From Chloromonas sp. AAM2 (taxonomy: Eukaryota; Chlorophyta; Chlorophyceae; Chlamydomonadales; Chlamydomonadaceae): a DNA stretch of 18,851 nucleotides. Shown here one piece after another: positions 9,505-17,538 of this stretch. A program made the translations under genes and the position numbers. The first letter of the stretch is position 1, and each line of letters starts with the position of its first letter. The notes beneath the pieces were generated by a model. It did no database searches, was not told the DNA's origin, and was given only the letters and a program-made list of their open reading frames with translations. Location: the NCBI GenBank assembly GCA_004335635.1, contig QAXH01006682.1, positions 885 to 19,735 on the forward strand, read 5' to 3'.

Positions 9505-9738
9505 CTACGCCAGGTGTCCAGCCCTCAAGGGTTGTTGGTTCTCAAGCTCAAAACGCACGTCGCAGAGACCCATTGCTGCAAGAGTGATCAGAACCAGCTT
9601 ATTGCTCGTAGTGTCTCGCCAGCCACTCACTAGGTAGTCAGCAGTCAGGTCTCGGACCACCCTGACAAGGGCGAGATAACTCCCAGCGGCTCTTCGCTGT
9701 GGGTTGCGAATATCTTCAATTCCAGCCATGCATGGCAC
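9505..9738 (-). other. Weak minus-strand open frame or possible first exons
   Basis: A 77-codon frame begins with two nearby ATGs and reads MAGIEDIRNPQRRAAGSYLA at its N-terminal part. The composition looks more protein-like than most shadow ORFs here, but I recognise no family. It also contains a GTGAGT and, about 55 bases later, a TTGCAG, so part of it could be a very short intron. It would be divergent from the Mpv17-family gene starting at 9854. Chance remains the simplest explanation. Confidence 0.15.
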
Positions 9739-9853
9739 CGCCTGCTGAGTCTGTGAGCCGGCTCTTCAAACAACGGTCTTGAGGCAGAGGGGCTACTGCG
9801 CCCCCTTCACTCTTACGCAGCCTCTTTCTGCACTCCGGCGCCCATTGGTCAGC

Positions 9854-11538
9854 ATGTCAGTAGTACAGCGCCTAGGAAGGGGCCTGGTGGCGCCATTCGC
9901 TCGGTTCGGGGGCGCGTATAACGAGACAGCACGGAGGTGGCCCTTTGCCACGGGCGTCTTGACAACCGTCATCAAGACGTCAGCCGCTGACGTCTTCGCT
10001 CAAAAGGCAAGTGGGCAATAGAAGGAAATCAATTATACAAGGATTGGCCGCCCTGCCTCCGGACACGGGTTTTTAACCCCACCCTCGGCTTTCTTCGCAG
10101 GTAATAGAGCGTCGTGACGAAGTAGACTGGAAGCGAAATGGGCTCTTCACGTTCTTTGGCTTCGCCTACCTGGTGAGCAGTTTCAGTGGCTGTGCCGCTC
10201 TGGAGCTCAGTCAGCCTTGTACAACTCCTGGTCAGCACGACAGTAGCCTCAAGAGAACACCCTCTCACTTTGCCTGCTCTTGCTCCCTTGCATTTTCAGG
10301 GATGCTTTCAGTACTGGCTCTACAGTGATGTATTTGTCCGCATCTGCGCACCCATCACACGAGCCGTGGGTCACATTGGAGCTGCACCTGTCAAGACTTT
10401 CATCGACCAGTGCATTCAGTGAGTACAAGGTTGATGCATGATGCAACATGGAAGGCATTGGCACATGAACCTGTTGTCAGTGACACCTAACATAGAGGAA
10501 TGATGAAGCACGAGCTGCAGTTCTACTGGAACACTGTTGTGCACGAGTTTTTCTCTCGCACAAGCAAGTCTTTTTTTTCAGCGCCATAACAGTTGCGAGC
10601 CAACTTGAAGTCCTTTCGTCCCGGCCATTTCCCGTGGCTGCAGCCATCCTTTTGTCTATTTCCCAGCCTTCTACGCGCTCAAGGGCGCAGTGGAGGGTCG
10701 GCCCGTGTCCTCCTCTCTGACCAAGTACCAGGCAGACCTCTGGGAGAACTGCAAGGCACTGTGGATGGTCTGGGTGCCTGCACAGCTGGTCAACTTCTCA
10801 ATAGTGCCGCTTCACCTGCGGATCCCATTCGGTGAGTGACCACGTCCGCCATGATGACCACGGTGTCATGGCTTCAGTCACTTGCTCCCTGATGCATCAA
10901 CTTAATCATTCATGGAATTGTGCAGTGGGCTCTATCGTTATGCGCCCACACAACAAACTACCAGCTGCTAACATGTTGCAGATGCCCTGGCGGTGTGTCC
11001 AGTGTGTTCAGTGCTGATCATCATGTCTATCTACAACTAATGATAACACCTATGTCTCTGCTGCTGCTCGTGCTCCTGCAGTTGCTGGCGTTTCGTTTGC
11101 CTGGTGAGTGCACAGACACGTGTGGTACTGTGTGCACGCGATTTTAACCAGAGCTTAGGCATGACGCACGTCAAGCAAACTGTTTGTCTAGTACTGTCAG
11201 GTGTTTGCAAACGTAACCTGTCTGCTCCGCTGTGCAGGACCGTTATCATCAGCGTGATGCGAGGCAGCCTCGAAGTGGAAGCGCCTGTGGAAGTTCCTGC
11301 CATGATTCAGGCAGTACAGCAGCACGTGCTCAATGCAGTACAGCAGGACCCTTCAGAAGTGCCAGCAATGATCCAGTATGCGCTCCAGGAACTAGCCGCT
11401 ACAGAGGAAGCTGAAGCAGCGGCAGCCCCCGCCCATCAGCCCTTCTTGGCCGTGGACTACACTGGAGGGGTGGCACCGGAGCCCAGCTCTGCAGTCCACA
11501 GCTTGCCTCACGCTGGTTATGCAGCAGCAGCAATGTGA
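9854..11538 (+). CDS. Mpv17/PMP22-family membrane protein, paralogue 1, six exons
   Basis: Spliced model: 9854-10006, 10101-10172, 10300-10418, 10644-10831, 11082-11103, 11238-11538, giving 284 residues. The family signature is strong: TSAADVFAQK in the first part, DWKRNGLFTFFGFAYL, GCFQYWLY, FIDQCIHHP, and the Mpv17 core ADLWENCKALWMVWVPAQLV, then NFSIVPLHLRIPFVAGVSFA and W185. Members are small four-helix proteins of mitochondrial or peroxisomal membranes, and some form channels. The location here is not decided. ATG 9854 is the first in-frame ATG and aligns with the start of the paralogue at 15755. Intron 1 has a GC donor (AAG|GCAAGT), and exon 5 is only 22 nt. About 90 C-terminal residues past RGSLEVEAP are absent from the paralogue. 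They are rich in A, E and Q and hold EVPAMIQ twice (203-209 and 225-231). Confidence 0.92.
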
Positions 11539-13595
11539 TTCCCATGTTTTGATCCCACGGTGACATAAAAGCAAACTTGGCTTATTTCACCATGCAACAA
11601 AGCCAGAGGCTGTGCCTGCACCACCAACACAGATAGGGATCAGCGCAGGAGTGGCTTTGGGTGTTTTGGTTGCAGCAGCTGCAGTGCCAAGGCGATCCAC
11701 CAGGGGCTAGCCCTTTTATGATGGTCGAAGGAGGGGTGTTAACAGCTGCGGTGGGCCTGCTCTCATTGCCGCAAGGGATAGTTGCTGCAGCATAGATGGG
11801 CAAAGCCACTGGCTAAGATTGAGTTGTCACTGTGCTAAAAAGGCAGCGGCGAGTCCATTGGGATTACTGCAACATCACTGATCGTGGCGCAGGGGTGGCA
11901 TGTGTGTATGCAGATATGGGGCACCAGGTACGGGCCAAGGTGGAGAGCAGACCCAGGTGGAGAGCAGGCACGTGGCATTATTTGATTTATTGGGCTTATG
12001 AAGCGGCTGTGGTGGGTGAAACCTGGCCACACAGTACGTATTCATGCTCACAGTCGCTTCCCTAAAAGCGAGCAAGTCAACCCGCAATGCAGCGCATGAC
12101 AGTCATCAGTAGCACGGGGCAGGTTTCGCACAAGCTGGTGCCTTTACAAGCTGCATCTGCTGGTCACTTATCTCAACCGCTGCTTACACAATTTATGTCG
12201 GTAGAACCGTCGTTGACACGCGTGAAGTCATGCGACATGCCATTGCACCATTGCACATGCCGTTATGGCAACCTTGCCTTGGATGCCGACGCTCATTGAG
12301 CCCATTACGCACCATAAAGGCGCATCAGAAGTTCACTTGAGACTCAACCCAAACCCAAACAGAACCTATCGCTCAAAGCAGGTTGTGACTTTGCCTCAGG
12401 AACTCGACTAAACCAAGTCATATCGTGGACGCCCATATGGCGTTCAACTGCTTGGCAGTTTGGCACGTAGTGACGGTGTCATGTGTACATTATTCTCGGT
12501 CATTTGAATGCTGGCTGCGCGCACGTAGGCAGGGCCTTGGTGGGAGGGAGTTATTAGGCTTGAATTATTGAACTACATCCGCTTTCGGAATGGGATACGT
12601 GCCATGACGCATCATAGCTTCTTTTGATCTGTTAAAGGTCGGAGTTCAATTAGGAAATGCTGACTTTGTCGACTGTGCTCTGCAGTGAGGCTGGTCAAGG
12701 TGCATGTTATGCCAAGCCTGCGCACGGTGCAGCAGTCATGTGTTTGACAGAGTGTTGTGTCGCTGGGAGAGAGTGCACATCTGTCACGATCTGCACACAA
12801 GCGCTGCTCTTGTGGTTCTTACACATGTTGTTATAACCTGAAGACTGTTTGTGAACGTGCCTAGTGTGTGCGCGGCGTGTGATTGGCATTGTTTCAGTAT
12901 TATGCAGAGGTCATGTCAGCTTCTGGGCTTGTTGCTGAGGTGTGTGCATCCACAGAGAAAGTGGCAATGACTTGACAAGACATGGCTCGCGCTTTAGAAG
13001 GGTAGCTGTCACCTTATCTCCTGGCCTTGGCACTGAGATTGGTCTATTGAAGATTCAACAAGCTTGACTTACGTGCTTAAACTGTAAATGAGTGTGATGC
13101 AGCTGCCAACTGTCCCACACCGGGTTTTCGAGAAGGGTTACAAGCTTGTACTAGCACAACAGTTCTCTGCATGGATAGATCCAGAATGCATGTATTTGCT
13201 GCTGAAGAGCACGTACGGCAACACCACTGCTAATACTGCTTGTTGAGCAGAAGAAGCTCTTTGTTGATCTCTACCTTCTGTGGCTGTTGGATTCCAGCTG
13301 ATGTGGCAACAGACGGCTATTCACTGAGTTAGACTAGGGGTTTCTGTGCAGCCATACCCTGATCTGCACCATTTTACCATCGTGACTGAGCTGTTGGAAG
13401 GACTCTTGTCATGAAACAGACGCCCTGCATGACGCCCAATGACACTCATGTAGAATTACACACGTCCAGCCGACCCCAACGTGCAACCGCTTGTCCATAA
13501 TGCCAGGCTGTGTTAGGCAGGCATGCCAGGTCAAAGAGCTGCTGGGCACTGTTGTACGTGGCGCTGGCTGACACCATCCTCTCCTGCTGCTCTGC
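11539..13595. other. Convergent spacer between Mpv17 paralogue 1 and RPL27A
   Basis: No gene recognised. It holds the 3' UTRs of the two converging genes. A 13-base direct repeat AGGTGGAGAGCAG occurs at 11938-11950 and 11955-11967. The remaining open frames are short, overlap on both strands and resemble nothing I know. I saw no TGTAA near the end of paralogue 1; the first is at 13083-13087, too far to assign. Confidence 0.5.
13456..13460 (-). promoter_or_regulatory. Candidate TGTAA poly(A) signal of RPL27A
   Basis: TGTAA on the minus strand, about 135 bases past the RPL27A stop. This pentamer is the usual green-algal polyadenylation signal, but it is short enough to occur by chance. Confidence 0.4.
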
Positions 13596-14726
13596 TTACG
13601 CCACAAGAACGCATGCACCGCCCGCTTCCTTAATCTTCTTCTCAGCCAGCTTGGAGAAAAACTTGGCCTTGACCACCACGGGCTGGTTGGGCAGCTGGCC
13701 CTTGCCCAGCACCTTAAACACACCGTGCTGTGTCACGTCAATGACAGCAGCCACGGAGGTGTCCTGAGCAGCCTTCACGCGAGCCTGCATTGGTAGTGCA
13801 GGCACCATCTATTCAATGACATGCGCATCCCGCCTCCATGTCGTCCATACTACAAGGTTGCATCAGCATGCCGCAGATGTGCTGGCACCCCAAGGCTGGG
13901 TGCATTGCCAAATGTGCCTCCTAACCTGGCATCCCAGGACTAGATGCATGGCGAGGCTCCATCGCTCCAAAAAAGTCGGCTCTATGCAGAAGGCTTACCT
14001 CCTCGCCAGCTAGGGTCCAGAGCTTGTCCAGGTTGATGATAGGGTTGTAGTAGTGGTTCTTGTTGAGGTGAAAGTGCCTCATACCAACCTGCGTGGGCGA
14101 AGGAAGCACGATTGCTGAGACGAAAACCCGCCTGTCGCTGACTAGCAGTACATGCGCCAGAGGCAACCAAAACACTACCTGACGGTGCCGCGGCAATGCA
14201 TATGTGGCAAACCAAATCATGAACACCACTGCGGCTTGGCTACTCGCAGCGAGGGCCCTGGAAACGTTCCACCGCAGTACAAGTCGCAATGCTGCTAGCG
14301 GCTGCACGCCACCTGCCCCAGAATGCTGTGTGCTTATATAGACGCATGCTGACGCCATTTGCTGGCCACGGACCTTGCCAAAGTAACCAGGATGGTACTT
14401 GTCCATCATGATCCTGTGGTGATGCTGACCACCAGCGTTACCACGACCGCCTGGATGCTTGCGGTGCTTGCCCACACGACCATGACCGGCCGAAACGTGG
14501 CCGCGCTTCTTCCGGTTCTTCTTCAACCCTGAGGTCAAGACAAAAGGCCATGCATGTGTTGCTGCTGTCCTTGAGTACAGCTATTAACAACTACGAACCA
14601 GATGCATATGCTGAAGTAGCTGGCGAATACGCTGTGGCTGAGATAATAAGGCTTGGTAGAGTTAGCGATCTCCCCAGGCAGCAGGCTGCTCCGACCAGCT
14701 GACTAGAAACACGCACTTGTGGTCAT
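13596..14726 (-). CDS. RPL27A: Cytosolic 60S ribosomal protein uL15 (L27a), four exons
   Basis: Spliced model on the minus strand: 14726-14717, 14528-14374, 14088-13999, 13784-13596, giving 147 residues, against 148 in human RPL27A. The protein opens [20 protein letters not shown] and continues with [36 protein letters not shown], then [26 protein letters not shown] and the canonical end GGACVLVA. The signature is unmistakable. Exon 1 is only ten coding bases (ATG ACC ACA A, donor GTGCGT); its last base joins GG of exon 2 to make AGG, restoring the Arg found at this place in other uL15 proteins. A TTG in frame at 14538-14536 is intronic and not the start. All three introns are GT-AG. The protein sits near the peptidyl-transferase side of the large subunit. 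The gene lies inverted between the two Mpv17-family paralogues. Confidence 0.97.
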
Positions 14727-15754
14727 CGTGCCTGGTCCACTCCTTCGGAAAGGGATGGGAGAGGCCGAGACAGGCAGCGTTCGGCGCCATTTGGCGCAGG
14801 ACGGCGGCCGTTTCTTTACGAACCGTTTCTTCACACAGAGTCACTGCCATCACCTCAAGTGTTGAGATCAGCTGCATGCGCTTGCCAGATGACGCATAAG
14901 ATGACATGCAACGCATCAGTGCTTGCTGGAAATGTCAGATGTGCCTGTACAGCAGCTGCTTGACTTTTGGTATACATCGGCTGCACAGTGCCAGCACCAT
15001 GGTTGGCATGAAATTTTCATGTGCACGAGTCAACGGCTCCAATGGTTGCTGGCATTAATTGCCAGCTTTCCAATTCTTTCTGCACAGTCTGGGCTAGGGT
15101 ACACTTAGGGTTGGTTCAGATTTCCGTCCGTCTTCCTTTGCTTTTCTGTAGAGCAGCTATTTCACCTACATCAATGAACCCTGTTTCATCCTGCGAAGCC
15201 GCCTGAGCCTGCGTCTTTGATAAAGTTGAGCCAGACTGGGACTGACAGGTGGGGTCAGCACTAGTGTCAACCAGGTGTCAGCCAACGACCCTGGGCTTCA
15301 TCCTATTCGTCCGTCACTATCAGTCTCTGAGAGGACAGCATTTTCACGAGTAGCTTCTCGCGCAAGCTCACGCAGCCCCACAGGAAAAAAGTACAAACGT
15401 TTCTGTTTCCGTCCCACAACGTGGGTTTGGGACACGGCATTGGCAACTACGCAGTGTCGACTCGATCAAGAGCAAAATTTCTGTAGTCTGACTTTGAGCG
15501 GACTCGTGAGTCTAACATCCTCTGGTCCGTGTTCCTCAGAAAGGAAGGCATATAGTGGTCACTTGTTCCCGGCGCTGCAAGACATTTATTGGCTGCGTTC
15601 TTCTCTACCCCAGTTCCTTCCGAGTCGGCCCACCTCTCAACACAATTTGGTGTTCATGACACCTGACCTACACCTCGCACAAGCCATCTTGCTCTTGTAG
15701 ATAGCAAAGGCCTTACGAGAGAAGATTTAGAGCCGACGCAAGGCAGTATCCAAG
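14727..15754. promoter_or_regulatory. Divergent intergenic region between RPL27A and Mpv17 paralogue 2
   Basis: About 1 kb separates the two start codons, so both promoters and 5' UTRs must lie here. No TATA box could be assigned with confidence. A 141-codon plus-strand frame at 15275-15700 resembles no family and is probably a chance ORF. The RPL27A-proximal end has the GCGCCA/TGGCGC palindrome reported separately. Confidence 0.5.
14784..14797. promoter_or_regulatory. GCGCCA-TT-TGGCGC palindrome with E2F-like core
   Basis: A perfect 6-bp inverted repeat with a 2-base centre, about 58-71 bases upstream of the RPL27A ATG. It includes TTTGGCGC (14790-14797), which fits the E2F consensus TTTSSCGC. 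It could be an E2F-type site in the promoter or a hairpin in the 5' UTR. It may also be chance. Confidence 0.3.
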
Positions 15755-17538
15755 ATGAGCAGGATGCAGCGCCTAGCAAGCATTCTGATGAAGCCGCTCA
15801 CGAGCTACTCGGCTGCCGCGAAGGCGCACCCAGCAAGAGTGGGACTCATTACCACAGTGGTCAAGACATCCGCAGCTGATATCTTTGCTCAGAAGGTAAG
15901 ACATGACTTCGACAGCCCACCTCTGTCGGGGAACGTGACGCGCATCGTGCCACTGCTGACTCACGGTCAGCAGCCTGCTTGCACCTTGCCAGGTCATTGA
16001 ACGCAAGGAGGATATAGACTGGAAGCGCAACGGTGTCTTCTCCATCTTTGGCCTGGCCTACTTGGTGAGCACGCCCTTTCTGAACCCTGGATCGCCGTAT
16101 ACAGACCCCCTACTGCAACTTTTGAGTGCATGCCCCACACAGCTCACAGTTGACCATGTCTCATCGTGCTTTTGCCTGCAGGGCTGCTGGCAATGTGAGT
16201 GGGCGATTGTATATGCAGCACAACACACAATGGGCTCAGCAGTGGTCATCATTCTTCAGCTAGCCAGCAAACACACAGCTGCATTTCTACTTGCACTGGG
16301 ATGTCTCTTGCAATAAAAAAACAAATGCCGGTTCTGGGACAATCCCTGGGAATATCGCCAGGAACCAGTGTTGGTGATGGGTGTTGCAGTTGTAAAGTGT
16401 GATTTTGTGGTGTGTGCACTGCTGTTCACCACCAGAGGTCAGCTGGAGCCACTTCAAAGACCCTTCACACGCCTCCTAAGGCTTTGAACTCAGCGCCATG
16501 GCAAACAGCTATCTGATCAGACCGGGAATGAATACAATGCAATCGGCATGGCGTCTTACACATCAAGCCTCCGCTGAGCAGTGCCCATTCTTGTGTTGTC
16601 TCCTTGCAGACTACCTGTATAACAAGGTGTTTGTGCGCATGACGCCCACAATTGTATCCACGCTGGGCGCTCGGGCGGTGGGACCTGCGCTGACATTCAT
16701 AGACCAGGTAGGCCCAGGTGCCAAGGCAATCGGCCGGTGATTGGTGTGGGCTAAGGTTTGAAGGGGCTAAGGCAATCGGCCGGTGATTAGAGCTAGAGCT
16801 CATCGCCACTGCGAGAATATCTACGCACTGGAGTCAGTGCTGCTGCTCTGGTCAGTGCTGGGCTGAGGCTGAGTATCTTATGTGCAGCTGCGCACTATCT
16901 CTCCACTGCTGTTTGCTGCAGTGCATCCACCACCCCATCATGTACTTCCCAGTCTTCTACCTGCTCCGAGGCACCATGATGGGTGAGGCTCCCGCCGAGT
17001 CCTTCAACAAGTGCCAGGCAGACCTCTGGGAGAACCTCAAGGCGCTGTGGATGGTCTGGGTGCCCTCGCAACTCGTCAACTTTTCCATTGTGCCACTGCA
17101 TCTGCGAATCCCGTTTGGTGAGTGGTCAAGGCCGGCATCAGGGGTGTGGGCCATTGCATCAATGTCACGTGTGCGGAGCCCTTAAGTAAGCGACGCTAAC
17201 GCACACAACAGACTGTGACTCATCCTTGCATAGTCATCCTTCTAGCATCGTCTTACACGCGCACTGTGTCATCATCATCCGCATCATCAATACATAGCTT
17301 ATCATGGTTCAACGCACTCTGTGACATCACTCTGTGACATCACTCTGTGACATCACGAAATCACCAACATGTTGACGCCGCTGTGTAGCCCAGTGTGGCA
17401 CTGTTCTTCCGCATGCACGCAGTGGCCGGCGTGTCCTTCGCTTGGACCGTCATCCTCTCCGTGTTGCGGGGCGCGCTGCATGCGCCAAACACTGGCGACC
17501 TTGCGGAACGGGTGGAGGTCACTGCAGCGTATGCATGA
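15755..17538 (+). CDS. Mpv17/PMP22-family membrane protein, paralogue 2, six exons
   Basis: Spliced model: 15755-15895, 15993-16064, 16182-16194, 16610-16707, 16922-17117, 17423-17538, giving 211 residues. All introns are GT-AG. It parallels paralogue 1 throughout: KTSAADIFAQK, DWKRNGVFSIFGLAYL, GCWQYYLYNKVFVRM, FIDQCIHHPIMYFPVFYLL, the core ADLWENLKALWMVWVPSQLV (from about residue 141), and LRIPFVAGVSFAWTVILSVL near the end, followed by a short tail ending VEVTAAYA. The length is close to the typical family size, so this may be the more ancestral form. A role in a mitochondrial or peroxisomal membrane follows from the family; the organelle is not determined. Exon 3 is only 13 nt. Met4 is an alternative start. 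The pair surely arose by duplication, with RPL27A now in between on the other strand. Confidence 0.92.
16723..16788 (+). repeat. 20-bp direct repeat in intron 4 of Mpv17 paralogue 2
   Basis: A 20-base block starting AAGGCAATCGG occurs at 16723-16742 and again, identical, at 16769-16788, with 26 bases between. Confidence 0.85.
17315..17356 (+). repeat. 13-nt tandem repeat in intron 5 of Mpv17 paralogue 2
   Basis: Three perfect units of CACTCTGTGACAT at 17315-17327, 17328-17340 and 17341-17353, followed by a partial unit CAC. Confidence 0.9.

Larger units (their letters stand above)
6917..9853. other. Gene-poor interval between CCDC90-like and first Mpv17-family genes
   Basis: Nearly 3 kb without a confidently recognised gene. 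It begins with the 3' UTR of the CCDC90-like gene; no TGTAA was seen in the first several hundred bases. It contains a diverged repeat pair (about 8071-8260 and 8596-8770) and two minus-strand open frames reported separately. It ends with the 5' UTR and promoter of the gene starting at 9854. The part around 7850-8050 looks visibly more A+T-rich than the flanking genes. Confidence 0.5.

Noticed and set aside
9779..9853. N-terminal extension of Mpv17 paralogue 1 from position 9779
   Set aside because: The codon at 9779 is TTG, not ATG. The first in-frame ATG, at 9854, aligns with the start of the paralogue.
13921..14538. 205-codon minus-strand frame containing the start of uL15
   Set aside because: It reads through two introns and begins at a TTG. 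The spliced four-exon model restores the full 147-residue protein.
15275..15700. 141-codon plus-strand ORF between RPL27A and Mpv17 paralogue 2
   Set aside because: No family resemblance, serine-rich low-information sequence, and it occupies the divergent promoter and 5' UTR region. A chance frame is more likely.
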